A DNA stretch of 64,000 nucleotides, from assembly GCA_944381625.1 (NCBI GenBank), contig CALWLW010000002.1:62001-126000 (forward strand), given 5' to 3'. Below the pieces are notes generated by a model. It had not been told where the DNA came from. It did not search any database and saw only the letters and a list, made by a program, of their open reading frames with translations. The position numbers and the translations under genes were made by a program. Below, one piece after another: positions 55,560 through 64,000 of the stretch (position 1 is its first letter; each line of letters begins with the position of its first letter). Source of the DNA: an uncultured Lachnoclostridium sp. Lineage in GTDB: Bacteria; Bacillota; Clostridia; Lachnospirales; Lachnospiraceae.

Positions 55560-55934
55560 ATGAAATACCCTACGGGATTATCGGAAAATGAATGGTACAT
55601 CATGCAGGTACTCTGGGAGGATGCGCCGGCCACCCTGCGGGAAATCTGCGGGAAGCTCCAGCCGGTCAAGGGCTGGAGCCGCCACGCGGTGACGTCCTTT
55701 CTGAAACGGATGCTGGAAAAGGGAGCGGTGCAGGCGGATGACAGCGGAAAAGTACGCACATATACGCCAGTGTGGAGCAAAGAGGAGACGATCCGGGAGG
55801 AGACGGACTCCATCCTGGAGCGGGTGTACCACGGCGACCTGCTGCTGATGGTCAGCAACGCGGTGCAGGGCCGCCGGGTAACGGAGGAGGAGATGGACGA
55901 GCTTCGGCGGATTCTGGACCGCCTGGACGGCTGA
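55560..55934 (+). CDS. BlaI/MecI-family transcriptional repressor
   Basis: 124 residues. The winged-helix domain starts LSENEWYIMQVLWEDAPATLREI and continues with SRHAVTSFLKRMLEKGAV, standard for BlaI/MecI/CopY. A dimerisation helix forms the C-terminus. GGGGAGGG lies about nine bases before the ATG. Such repressors are cleaved or released when the partner membrane protease (here 55949) senses a signal. It probably binds the operator at 55518-55538. Confidence 0.9.
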   Translation: MKYPTGLSENEWYIMQVLWEDAPATLREICGKLQPVKGWSRHAVTSFLKRMLEKGAVQADDSGKVRTYTPVWSKEETIREETDSILERVYHGDLLLMVSNAVQGRRVTEEEMDELRRILDRLDG

Positions 55935-55948
55935 GAGGGGGCGGGGGT

Positions 55949-58345
55949 ATGAGGTTCTGGTATTTTGTATTCAGCTCGGGACTGCTGATCCTGCTGGTCC
56001 TGTGGATTCAGAAAGCGTGGAGCGGGAAGCTGTCCCCGAAGGCAAAGTATGCCTTGTGGCTGGTGCCGGCGCTGCGGCTGCTGGTGCCGTTCGGTATGGT
56101 GGAACGCCCGATGGGAAGTGTGCTGAGCCTCCCTTATACGGTCTTTGAGTCGGCTGCCGATCGGCTTGACACCGCAGGTCTGCCGGGACTTGACGCCGCA
56201 GGGCTGTTCGGCCAGGAAGTGGACGGTCTGGCAGAGAGCGCTGGAGAAGCCGCCGGCGCCGGCGCGCAGGCCGCCGAAGGCAATCTTTTGGCGGAAGAAG
56301 AGCTGGGGGCTTTGGGAATGGCGGAAACGGGGCGGCCGGACAGGGAAGCTTCCGGGGCAGAGGATTCGGACATGGACGAGGCCGGAGCGTCCCGAAGCGG
56401 GGGATGGCAGGCAGGGTTTGCTTTATCCGCGGCCGGAGCAGTCTGGCTGGCCGGGAGTCTGCTCCTTGGCGCGTATGCCCTGCGGAACAACTGGAAATTT
56501 GCCAGAATGACATCTACAAGATGTCAAATGGAGCGGGACGGGAGGCTTCCCGTGTACGTGGGGGAGACCGCAGGAGCGCCCTGCCTGTTCGGCGTCTTCA
56601 GGCCGCGCATTGTGATGAGCCGGGAGATCTGGGAAGATGAAACACTGCGCCGGTATGCGCTGTGGCATGAAGCGGAGCATTACCGCCAGAAAGACCATAT
56701 CTGGTCCTGTCTGCGGGTTCTGCTCTGCGTGGTTTACTGGTGGAATCCACTGGTCTGGCTGGGGGCGCGGCGGGCTAGGGAGGACGCGGAACTGGCCTGC
56801 GACGAGGGCGTGACGAGAGCCTGCGGAGACAGAGAAAAGAAAGAATACGGGACGGCGCTTCTGCGTATTCTGGAATGTACGAAGAAAAGGCAGACTCCCC
56901 TGTGCGGCGCGGCGTCCATGGGGAGCGGAAATAAGAATATGCGCCGGCGGATGGAAGCTATCGTGGATACGCCAAAGACCAGAGTTTTCCCCTTTGGTTT
57001 TTCCGCTGTTTTCCTCACTTCAGCCCTGCTGGCAGGATGTACGGCTCTGCCTTCTGCGGTGAGGATGCGGACGGTCTGGAACCAGGACGTGCCGGCGTCC
57101 TGCACCATGGCGGTGGACTACCAGATGGAATTTCCGGATGCGCCGCCGGGCAGGCTGGTCTATTTTGAAATCTATGAGTACGGGGAACGGCTGGGCGCTT
57201 ACCAGATATCCTACCGCAGTCCGGAAGAACTGAATGGGGCGGATGCCGGGACGGATCTTCAGGTGCGGTTCGGGAATCAATGGACGCTGGGCATGTGGAA
57301 TTATCTGGAGATTTCGGAAGGGACGGAGGAAAACAGACAGACCTTCTACTATCCGCCGCTGGAAGGAAATCTGGCTTTTGCCAGTTCCGCCATCTGGAGC
57401 GACGGGAAAACCCACAGGACAGAGCCGGACACTTCCTACGTCCTGGCGGCGCAGTTCTACAATACCGATGGGATTGGACTGAGCTACGGCTGTGAATATC
57501 TTACGGAGACGCCCCGGGAGGAGTGGAAGGAGGACTTTGACCAGCTTGCCCGCGCGGTTCTCGTGCGTATGGTAACGTCGGAAAGACCGGAGGAAGTCCT
57601 TGCGGAGCGATACGGGCTGGAAGAGTACTCCCAGACCATGCCGGACGCCCGGACCGATGGGATCGAAGCGTTCGCGGAAGCGTGGGCCGGGGCTTTTTCC
57701 GCCCGGAACGGGACGGTGATCCGGGAGATGGCGGCGCAGTCGGTACAGCAGAAGCTGGAAGAGGCGGGTCTTCTGGACGCGGCGCAGCCGGATACCTTCG
57801 GAATGTCCAGCCCCTGGCCCTGGGAGCAGGATTACCGGATCCTGGAGGCGTCGGAGGCCGGCGTGGATATTCTCTATTATGCCATGGACTCCACGCCGCA
57901 TCTGGCAGTCTGGCGGGAGGAGCTGTCGCTGGTGTATGTGAACGGCAGTTATCAGGTGATCCGTGAGAACCTGCAATATCTGGACAGCATCTCTGCTGCG
58001 GCTGAGTATTTTCAGGCTTATCCGGACGGCATTATCAGCGGAACCCGGATGGATTATGCGTCCAACGGCCTGGGAGAAGCCCTGAACAACAACGCGGTGC
58101 AGAACCCGGATTCGGAGATCTACAGCGGGCTTTTTGACCCGGCGCAGGCGGCCGTGACACTTTTGAATCTGTCAGAGGATGTGGAGGTGCAGGCTCAGGG
58201 GCTGGTAATGGTTTCCGGCGACACTGCCAGGACGTCCGTAAGGCTTCTGTTTTCGGACGGAGGATCAGCGGAAATCCGCATGATACGGCCCTGGGGGACG
58301 GAAGGGATCTGGATCCCCGGCACGGGGGCTTTTGAGAATCTTTAG
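55949..58345 (+). CDS. BlaR1/MecR1-like M56 membrane metalloprotease with large extracellular domain
   Basis: 798 residues from the ATG at 55949 (MRFWYFVFSSGLLILLVLW). The M56 zinc site HEAEH is at about residue 240 and DAELACDEG follows. Membrane helices flank it, and a low-complexity Ala/Glu/Gly linker of about 90 residues (56200-56400) lies between the second and third. After the last helix (about residues 350-365, ending AGCTALP) a 430-residue extracellular part follows. It lacks the penicillin-binding motifs SxxK and KTG, so it is not a beta-lactam sensor of the classic type. Partner of the BlaI-like repressor. Confidence 0.82.
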   Translation: MRFWYFVFSSGLLILLVLWIQKAWSGKLSPKAKYALWLVPALRLLVPFGMVERPMGSVLSLPYTVFESAADRLDTAGLPGLDAAGLFGQEVDGLAESAGEAAGAGAQAAEGNLLAEEELGALGMAETGRPDREASGAEDSDMDEAGASRSGGWQAGFALSAAGAVWLAGSLLLGAYALRNNWKFARMTSTRCQMERDGRLPVYVGETAGAPCLFGVFRPRIVMSREIWEDETLRRYALWHEAEHYRQKDHIWSCLRVLLCVVYWWNPLVWLGARRAREDAELACDEGVTRACGDREKKEYGTALLRILECTKKRQTPLCGAASMGSGNKNMRRRMEAIVDTPKTRVFPFGFSAVFLTSALLAGCTALPSAVRMRTVWNQDVPASCTMAVDYQMEFPDAPPGRLVYFEIYEYGERLGAYQISYRSPEELNGADAGTDLQVRFGNQWTLGMWNYLEISEGTEENRQTFYYPPLEGNLAFASSAIWSDGKTHRTEPDTSYVLAAQFYNTDGIGLSYGCEYLTETPREEWKEDFDQLARAVLVRMVTSERPEEVLAERYGLEEYSQTMPDARTDGIEAFAEAWAGAFSARNGTVIREMAAQSVQQKLEEAGLLDAAQPDTFGMSSPWPWEQDYRILEASEAGVDILYYAMDSTPHLAVWREELSLVYVNGSYQVIRENLQYLDSISAAAEYFQAYPDGIISGTRMDYASNGLGEALNNNAVQNPDSEIYSGLFDPAQAAVTLLNLSEDVEVQAQGLVMVSGDTARTSVRLLFSDGGSAEIRMIRPWGTEGIWIPGTGAFENL

Positions 58346-58374
58346 TTGTTTTTTGCCTGAAAATTCTTTATACT
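58346..58374 (+). promoter_or_regulatory. Promoter of the L,D-transpeptidase gene
   Basis: TTGTTT (58346-58351), 17-bp spacer, TATACT (58369-58374), right after the M56 gene stop. Confidence 0.65.
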
Positions 58375-58457
58375 GATAGAGTCACTACAGGAATGGGACT
58401 GCTGCGGATCCTGCGGCGGCCCCATCCGTATTTTACAGACAGAAAGGATCGGAAGAT

Positions 58458-59972
58458 ATGGCGAAAAAAGACAATAAGAAGAGACTTTCGGTGTTATGGG
58501 TGTTATTGCTGATCCTGCTTCTGGCGGCGGCCGCCGTCTATGGAGGAGGCGTGTTTTATTATCAGACTCATTTCTTGAGAGGAACGGTGATCGACCGGAT
58601 CGATGTGTCCAATATGACGGTGCAGGATCTGGAGGAACAGGTGAAGGATTATTTCCTGAGAATCATGGAAAGACAGTCGGATGGGACGATGCTGGAGGAG
58701 GATATTCAGGGGAAGGACATCTCTCTAGAATACGGTTCGTCAGAGCCGCTGGAGGAGATTCTGGCACAGCAGAACCAGTGGCTGTGGTTCCTGCCTGCTC
58801 CGGCGGAGCATGTGATGGACGGCCTGATTACCTATGATGAAGAGGCGCTGGAAGCATGCGTGCGGAACTTAAAAGGCTTCGCGGATGATTTTGTGACGGA
58901 GCCTGCGGACGCATACATATCGGAATACACAGAAGGGGCCGGCTTCCAGATTGTGGCGGAGGTCCAGGGAAATGAGCTGGACTTTGACCAGACGCTGGAG
59001 ACGGTCCGCACCGCAGTGAGTGGGCTTGAAGAGCAGACGGATCTGGACGCGGCGGGATGCTATCTGACCCCGCAGATCACCGCGGACAATGAACAGCTCC
59101 AGGCCACTCTGGAGGAACTGAACAGCTACAGTGATGTGAAGATCACCTATACCTTCGGGGAGAACACAGAGATCCTGGACGGAGCGGCGATCAGCGCCTG
59201 GCTGAAGGTGGACGGCTCTCAGGTGGTGCTGGACCAGGGGAAAGTGGAAGAATACGTGGCTTCTCTGCGGAAGAAATACGACTCCATCTTCCGCCCCCGG
59301 ACGTTCATGACCAGTTACGGCAAAGAGATCACCATCGACAGCGGGGATTACGGCTGGTGGATGAATTATGGGCAGGAAGCTGTGGAACTGGCGGAGATGA
59401 TTAAGAACAAAGAAAGCGGCGAACGCACGCCGGTCTACTATCAGACGGCGGCTTCTTACGGAACGCCGGATTATGGGAATACTTATGTGGAGATCAACCT
59501 GACCGCCCAGCATCTGTTCTTTTATCAGGACGGAGAATTGATTCTGGAGTCGGATTTTGTGTCCGGCAACGCCGCCAGGGGCTATGATACGCCGGCAGGC
59601 GTCTACGGGATCACCTACAAACAGCGCAACGCTACCCTGACGGGGGAAAACTACGCCACGCCGGTGTCCTACTGGATGCCGTTCAACGGCAATATCGGCA
59701 TGCACGATGCCAACTGGAGGAGTTCCTTTGGCGGAAACATCTACAAGACCAACGGCTCCCACGGCTGTGTGAACCTGCCGCCCTCCGTAGCTGCGGAACT
59801 GTACGGTTATGTGGAAAAAGGAACGCCGGTGATCTGCTATTATCTGCCGGGAACCGAGGCGGTTAAGGAAGCTCCCGGGACGTCGGGGACGGAAGGAACG
59901 GCGAACGGAAGCGCAGATGGGGCCGCGGAAGCAGGCTCTGAACAGGCGGGAACGGAGGCCGCGCCCCAGTAA
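58458..59972 (+). CDS. L,D-transpeptidase with peptidoglycan-binding domain
   Basis: 504 residues. An N-terminal helix (LWVLLLILLLAAAAVYGGGV) anchors the protein outside the cell. Residues about 50-320 form PG_binding_4-like repeats. The YkuD domain follows (EINLTAQHLFFYQDGELI), with the catalytic Cys in NGSHGCVNLPP. It makes 3-3 cross-links or attaches proteins in peptidoglycan and is insensitive to most penicillins. The tail is a Gly/Ala/Glu/Ser-rich spacer. AAAGGATCGGAAGAT precedes the ATG. Confidence 0.9.
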   Translation: MAKKDNKKRLSVLWVLLLILLLAAAAVYGGGVFYYQTHFLRGTVIDRIDVSNMTVQDLEEQVKDYFLRIMERQSDGTMLEEDIQGKDISLEYGSSEPLEEILAQQNQWLWFLPAPAEHVMDGLITYDEEALEACVRNLKGFADDFVTEPADAYISEYTEGAGFQIVAEVQGNELDFDQTLETVRTAVSGLEEQTDLDAAGCYLTPQITADNEQLQATLEELNSYSDVKITYTFGENTEILDGAAISAWLKVDGSQVVLDQGKVEEYVASLRKKYDSIFRPRTFMTSYGKEITIDSGDYGWWMNYGQEAVELAEMIKNKESGERTPVYYQTAASYGTPDYGNTYVEINLTAQHLFFYQDGELILESDFVSGNAARGYDTPAGVYGITYKQRNATLTGENYATPVSYWMPFNGNIGMHDANWRSSFGGNIYKTNGSHGCVNLPPSVAAELYGYVEKGTPVICYYLPGTEAVKEAPGTSGTEGTANGSADGAAEAGSEQAGTEAAPQ

Positions 59973-60007
59973 AAACGGCGCCGAAAAATGTCGGTTTTAT
60001 GTGAAAT

Positions 60008-60180
60008 GTAACGATTCAGCCATACATCTCGGATTCCTGCAGCTAACGCTGCTCTACCGCCGCTCCGGCGGCTGAATCCTCGATAGGGGCTAAGCGCCCT
60101 ATGTCTGAAGATTGCAAAATCTCTCTGCAAGCAAGCTTGCGCCGAGTTTTGCGATCTTCAGCCGCATGGCTGAATAGTTT
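60008..60180. repeat. Structured interspersed repeat, copy 3 (two-module form)
   Basis: About 173 bp with the same module order as copy 1. Ends: GTAACGATTCAGCCAT and ATGGCTGAATAGTTT. Inner hairpins include CCGCCGCTCCGGCGG and GATTGCAAAATCTC opposite GAGTTTTGCGATC. It lies between the L,D-transpeptidase and citrate synthase genes. Confidence 0.78.
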
Positions 60181-60256
60181 CAAAAAATGATAGGAAAAAC
60201 AGGTGATTTATGTTAATATAATTAGAAATGACTTTTACGTGGAAAGGAGACTTGGA

Positions 60257-61600
60257 ATGGGATATGAGGAAAAATGGAGGGATCACACAGAAAAGTACCA
60301 GAAACTGTGTGTAGAACATGATACCATACCGGATGAACTGTTCCGGGAATATGGGGTCAACAGGGGTCTGCGCGATATCAACGGAAACGGCGTGCTGACC
60401 GGACTGACGACGATCTCCCGGATCGATTCTTTTAAAATGGAAGACGGGAAGAAGGTTCCCTGCGACGGAAAACTCTGGTACCGGGGATATGACGCTACGG
60501 AACTGATCAGAAAAATCCCCAAGGATGCTTTTGGGTTTGAGAAGGTCGCGTATCTGCTGCTGTTTGGAGAACTGCCGGATGCGGAAGAAGAAAAGGATTT
60601 CGCGGATATGCTGGCTTCAGGAAGAGAGCTTCCCACGAATTTCACCAGGGATGTGATCATGAAAGCGCCCAGCAAGGACATTATGAACTCCATGACCAGG
60701 AGCATCCTGACGCTGGCGTCCTATGATCCGAATCCCAATTCCACGGAAGTGGAGAATGTGATCCGTCAGTGCCTGAATCTGGTCAGCGTGTTCCCCATGC
60801 TGGCAGTCTATGGATATCACGCATACAACCATTATGAGAACGATGAGAGTATGTACATCCACCGGCCCAGCGCGGAGCTGTCCACGGCGGAGAACCTGCT
60901 GATGATGCTCAGACCGGACCGGAGCTATACGCATCTGGAAGCCAAGGTGCTGGATGTGGCGCTGATGCTGCATATGGAGCATGGTGGAGGAAATAACTCC
61001 ACCTTCACAACCAGGGTCGTCACTTCGTCCGGTTCCGATACCTATTCGGCCATCGCGGCGGCCATGTCCTCCCTGAAAGGACCGAAACACGGCGGAGCCA
61101 ACATCAAAGTAATGGAGATGATGAACGACATCCGTTCCCATGTCCGGGACTATTCGGACAAAGAAGAGGTGGCTGCATACCTTGGCAAACTTCTGGACGG
61201 GGAAGCCTTCGATGGCAAGGGTCTGATCTATGGTATGGGACATGCCGTATACTCGCTGTCCGATCCCCGTGAGCGGGTCTTCAAGAATTTTGTGGAACAG
61301 CTGGCCGCGGAAAAGCACCGTGAGAACGATATGCAGCTGTACAACAACATTGAGCTTCTGGCACCGGAGATTATCGCCGAAAAACGCCGCATCTACAAGG
61401 GTGTAAGCCCCAACGTGGACTTCTACAGCGGATTCGTATATGAGATGCTGGGAATCCCCACAGAGCTGTACACGCCGCTGTTCGCCATTGCCAGGATCGT
61501 GGGCTGGAGCGCGCACCGGATCGAGGAGATCATCGGTATGAACAAAATCATCCGTCCGGCCTATAAGAGCGTGATGAAAGAAAGAGAGTTTCCAGAGTAG
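60257..61600 (+). CDS. Citrate synthase
   Basis: 447 residues from the ATG at 60257, with AAAGGAGACTTGGA before it. It condenses acetyl-CoA and oxaloacetate to citrate. Active-site features: LMLHMEHGGGNNSTF (His/Gly-rich loop), GPKHGGANIKVM (second catalytic His) and SPNVDFYSGFVYEMLGIP (catalytic Asp). It belongs to the long form common in Clostridia, and 2-methylcitrate synthase cannot be excluded. No other TCA-cycle gene is adjacent. TATAAT at 60217-60222 is a possible -10. Two terminators follow. Confidence 0.93.
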   Translation: MGYEEKWRDHTEKYQKLCVEHDTIPDELFREYGVNRGLRDINGNGVLTGLTTISRIDSFKMEDGKKVPCDGKLWYRGYDATELIRKIPKDAFGFEKVAYLLLFGELPDAEEEKDFADMLASGRELPTNFTRDVIMKAPSKDIMNSMTRSILTLASYDPNPNSTEVENVIRQCLNLVSVFPMLAVYGYHAYNHYENDESMYIHRPSAELSTAENLLMMLRPDRSYTHLEAKVLDVALMLHMEHGGGNNSTFTTRVVTSSGSDTYSAIAAAMSSLKGPKHGGANIKVMEMMNDIRSHVRDYSDKEEVAAYLGKLLDGEAFDGKGLIYGMGHAVYSLSDPRERVFKNFVEQLAAEKHRENDMQLYNNIELLAPEIIAEKRRIYKGVSPNVDFYSGFVYEMLGIPTELYTPLFAIARIVGWSAHRIEEIIGMNKIIRPAYKSVMKEREFPE

Positions 61601-61621
61601 GCCGGAGACAGTCAGAATACA

Positions 61622-61653
61622 GGGCGGGGCGGACATGCATGTCCGCCCCGCCC
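61622..61653 (+). terminator. Perfect inverted repeat after citrate synthase
   Basis: GGGCGGGGCGGACATG is followed at once by its exact reverse complement. No T-tract follows; it may act as an RNA-stabilising stem. Confidence 0.65.
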
Positions 61654-61681
61654 GCTGACTGAGAAAGCAGGAAAGGAAAAA

Positions 61682-61725
61682 GGCTGCCGCATGAAGGATA
61701 AATCCCTCGCGCGGCAGCCCTTTTT
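61682..61725. terminator. Terminator between convergent genes
   Basis: GGCTGCCGC opposite GCGGCAGCC with a 20-nt loop, then CTTTTTGT. It serves citrate synthase and, in reverse, may serve the DUF3048 gene. Confidence 0.85.
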
Positions 61726-61743
61726 GTATCCATAGAAATGTGT

Positions 61744-62847
61744 TTATTCAAGCACCAGTTCGTCCCATCTGCTCTGGGATACCAGGCCTACGTAGGTCTT
61801 GCCCACGTTCAGGGTGATCTCATTGCCCTCCGCGTCGTAGAACTTGGTGGGGTTGGTATCGGACCCTTTGGACCAGGTCACCGGGATGGCCTTGCCGCCG
61901 GTGATGTAGTAGCCTTCGCCAGACTCGTTCAGGATGTTGAACTGCATATAGCCGTTATCGTCATACTGATGATGCTCCGCGCACTGGAGGATGACGTTGG
62001 TGAAGGAGAGCTGTGCGTCTCCGTTGGCCGGGTCAGTGTGCTTCATGCCGTACTCAGAGTACAGGTACAGTCCGCTGGCCTCGTCGTAATCCAGCTGGGA
62101 TGCATTGTGCGGGAACGGAAGATCCACCAGGGTACAGTCGATGGCGTCGGACGCCGTGCTCAGATCCACCGGAGCGGATTCCGATGCGAACTGCCAGTGA
62201 GGACCCGGATAATAATCATCGTAGTCTGTGGAGACATCGTTGGATTCAAAACGGCTCTCCAGGTCGCCGGACATGACATACTCGGTAAATTCTCTGGACT
62301 TTCCATTGTTTACACGGGAAAATCCGCCGCTGAAATGCTCCACCCAGGGATTGCTCAGGTATGCGTCTATGTAGAAGGGACCGCCGTCGTGTACCAGTAC
62401 CGCGTTGTACTCGGGGGCAATCATGAAGTTCGTCGGACGCACGCTGCGGATACTTCCGAACTGGGTGATGCTGCCCCAGTCTTTTACCAGCGCCATGAAA
62501 CGGGTGATCTCACCGTTGGCGGTGCTGTTCATCATCTCATAAACGATATCTGCCTGAGTCATGCCGTAATGAAGGAGAGCGGTCTTCTCATTATCCACCA
62601 TGATCGCCACCGGACGCTGGCTCTGCAAAGATTCGTCGATCCATTCTCCGGTCAGCTCGCTCTTATACATACCGTCGGGAGCTGTCTCTTCTACAGGGGC
62701 TTCTTCTGCCGGTTCTTCTTCCTCCGGCTGGCTTTCTGATACATCCGTAACGGCAGGTGCTGCCGGTTCTTCCGAATTGCCGCAGCCGGTCAGGACAGAG
62801 CATGCCAGTGCCGCAGATAAGAATAGTAGCAATGTCTTTCTCTTCAT
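61744..62847 (-). CDS. DUF3048-family lipoprotein (YerB-like)
   Basis: 367 residues from the ATG at 62847. The signal peptide ends in LTGC (lipobox). An acidic Glu/Pro linker follows to about residue 60. The body shows DUF3048 features: RPVAIMVDNEKTALLHYGMTQADIVYE and SIRSVRPTNFMIAPEYNA, and the end GNEITLNVGKTYVGLV. Bacillus YerB is of this family; its role is not established. AAGGATTATACTAC precedes the start. Confidence 0.88.
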   Translation of the reverse strand: MKRKTLLLFLSAALACSVLTGCGNSEEPAAPAVTDVSESQPEEEEPAEEAPVEETAPDGMYKSELTGEWIDESLQSQRPVAIMVDNEKTALLHYGMTQADIVYEMMNSTANGEITRFMALVKDWGSITQFGSIRSVRPTNFMIAPEYNAVLVHDGGPFYIDAYLSNPWVEHFSGGFSRVNNGKSREFTEYVMSGDLESRFESNDVSTDYDDYYPGPHWQFASESAPVDLSTASDAIDCTLVDLPFPHNASQLDYDEASGLYLYSEYGMKHTDPANGDAQLSFTNVILQCAEHHQYDDNGYMQFNILNESGEGYYITGGKAIPVTWSKGSDTNPTKFYDAEGNEITLNVGKTYVGLVSQSRWDELVLE

Positions 62848-62979
62848 GTAGTATAATCCTTTCTTTCTTTTTTGAAATGTATGTCGGACTTCCATAGTAT
62901 ACACCCATTTCAAAATTTTTTAAAGTATTTATCACAATTCTATCACAAATGCCTGCTATATTAAAAGCATAAAAGAGAG

Positions 62980-63013
62980 GAAATGTTTTACACTTGAAGT
63001 GAAATGTTTTACA
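62980..63013 (+). repeat. Two direct repeats before the HtrA gene
   Basis: GAAATGTTTTACA at 62980-62992 and again at 63001-63013, spaced 21 bp, about two helical turns. They could be a tandem operator for a regulator such as a CssR/CovR-type response regulator, which often controls htrA. Confidence 0.55.
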
Positions 63014-63031
63014 TGGAAAGGAGAAAACGTC

Positions 63032-64000
63032 ATGTATGAAGATAATGATATGAGAAACAACGACAACTATACGACGGGAAATTATTACGATACAGGAAGC
63101 AGCTATACCCACTATGATTCCACCGGCGCTATGAACCAGCCCAGGAAACCGAAGAAAAAGGGCGGGTTTATGAAGACCGTAGCCAAATGCCTGGTGCTGG
63201 CCCTGATATTCGGGAGCGTATCCGGGGCGGCGTTTACGGGAGTCCGCTACGCGGGGGGCCTCCTGCTGGGCGAAGAAGAAAGCTCAGGTTCCGGACAGCC
63301 GGCGGCGTCTGTATCCACCACGACCGTGTCCACCAAGAGCAGCGATGTGTACGACGTGTCGGACATTGTGGCCAACTGCATCTCGTCTGTGGTCTCCATC
63401 AGCAATGTGGGTACCACGGAGTTCCAGACCATTTTCGGAACTTATGAGCAGGAGAGCCAGTCCAGCGGTTCCGGCATCATCATTGGACAGAACGATACGG
63501 AGCTTTTGATTGTGACCAACTATCACGTGATCTCCGGCGCGAATGAACTCAGTGTTTATTTCAACTCGGACAATGAGGCGGCGGACGCGGAGAACGTGAT
63601 CTCCGCAAGCGTGAAAGGAAGCAATGAAGATAAAGATATCGCAGTGATCGCGGTACAGCTTGCCGATATTCCGGCTGAGACTCTGAGCGATATTAAAGTG
63701 GCGACGGTGGGCGAGTCCACTTCGCTGGAAGTGGGCGAGCCGGTGGTAGCCATCGGAAACGCATATGGCTTCGGCCTGTCTGTGACCTCCGGAATTGTCA
63801 GCGCTCTGGGTCGGGAAGTGACGGCGACCAACGAGGACGGTTCTTCCACTACTCAGCTGATGATCCAGACAGACGCGGCCATCAACCCGGGCAACAGCGG
63901 CGGGGCTCTGCTGAACAGCAAAGGCGAGCTGATCGGCATTAATTCCGTGAAATTCGTGTCGGAGGATGTGGAAGGCATGGGCTATGCGATCCCCATCTCT
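63032..64000 (+). CDS. HtrA/DegP-type serine protease, 3' partial
   Basis: 323 residues are in the window; the gene runs past the end. The N-terminus is cytoplasmic, Asn/Asp/Tyr-rich, then a transmembrane helix (VAKCLVLALIFGSVSGAAF). The trypsin-like domain follows with catalytic His in VTNYHVISG, Asp in DKDIAVIAV and Ser in NPGNSGGALLN. A PDZ domain is expected after the window. It degrades or refolds misfolded exported proteins. AAAGGAGAAAACGTC lies before the ATG; direct repeats upstream may be its operator. Confidence 0.95.
   Translation, partial: MYEDNDMRNNDNYTTGNYYDTGSSYTHYDSTGAMNQPRKPKKKGGFMKTVAKCLVLALIFGSVSGAAFTGVRYAGGLLLGEEESSGSGQPAASVSTTTVSTKSSDVYDVSDIVANCISSVVSISNVGTTEFQTIFGTYEQESQSSGSGIIIGQNDTELLIVTNYHVISGANELSVYFNSDNEAADAENVISASVKGSNEDKDIAVIAVQLADIPAETLSDIKVATVGESTSLEVGEPVVAIGNAYGFGLSVTSGIVSALGREVTATNEDGSSTTQLMIQTDAAINPGNSGGALLNSKGELIGINSVKFVSEDVEGMGYAIPIS

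Overview
The window reads as chromosomal DNA of a spore-forming, Gram-positive anaerobe of the class Clostridia, most likely a gut Lachnospiraceae. The evidence is sporulation and germination genes (spoIIAA-spoIIAB-sigF, spoVAA, spoVAB, spoVAC, spoVAD, an alpha/beta-type spore DNA-binding protein and a Csp-type subtilase), the AddAB recombination nuclease, a T-box leader ahead of valS, strong GGAGG ribosome sites, and GC-rich genes with AT-rich promoters. I cannot name the species. No rRNA, tRNA, CRISPR array or insertion sequence with an intact DDE transposase was seen.

Layout. 1-7.5 kb: the 3' part of a very large wall-associated adhesin-like protein with GLUG-type repeats and a LamG-like domain. 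7.7-18.2 kb: an accessory region with an AT-rich membrane protein and three paralogous Rpn-type (PD-(D/E)XK) nuclease genes. Each has a perfect 14-bp palindrome in its leader. The second and third copies bracket a five-gene sugar operon (two ABC permeases, binding protein, metallo-beta-lactamase-fold protein, PfkB kinase). 18.5-20.6 kb: a lipoprotein gene, then an ECF sigma factor with its putative membrane anti-sigma. 20.8-28.4 kb: a T-box-controlled unit of cotH-like kinase, valS, folC, a 47-residue ORF and a zinc-ribbon/TPR protein. 28.5-36.6 kb: the sigma-F operon running into spoVAA-spoVAB, then mntP, an ABC-F ATPase and spoVAC on the minus strand, an AEC transporter and spoVAD. 36.9-46.0 kb: a tight run of phospholipase-C-like protein, larE, tcdA, addB and addA. 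46.1-49.7 kb: a MATE exporter and an RlmI-like methyltransferase, both minus, flanking two type I toxin-antitoxin-like loci. 49.9-55.5 kb: spore protein, HTH protein, Csp-type protease, CDF metal exporter, a third small convergent-transcript locus, and a membrane XRE regulator. 55.5-64 kb: BlaI/M56 sensor pair, L,D-transpeptidase, citrate synthase, DUF3048 lipoprotein and the start of an HtrA protease.

The most unusual signals are in the non-coding and small-ORF layer. Three loci (47.6-47.9, 48.1-48.4 and 54.0-54.3 kb) share one architecture: a tiny ORF between two convergent promoters whose transcripts begin with the same leader sequence. A structured interspersed repeat with terminal inverted repeats occurs three times (20.6, 35.4 and 60.0 kb), once lacking its second module. 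Each of the three Rpn genes carries the same palindromic operator-like site, and two of them share a 319-bp identical tract consistent with gene conversion. All functions were assigned by reading motifs; no database search was run.
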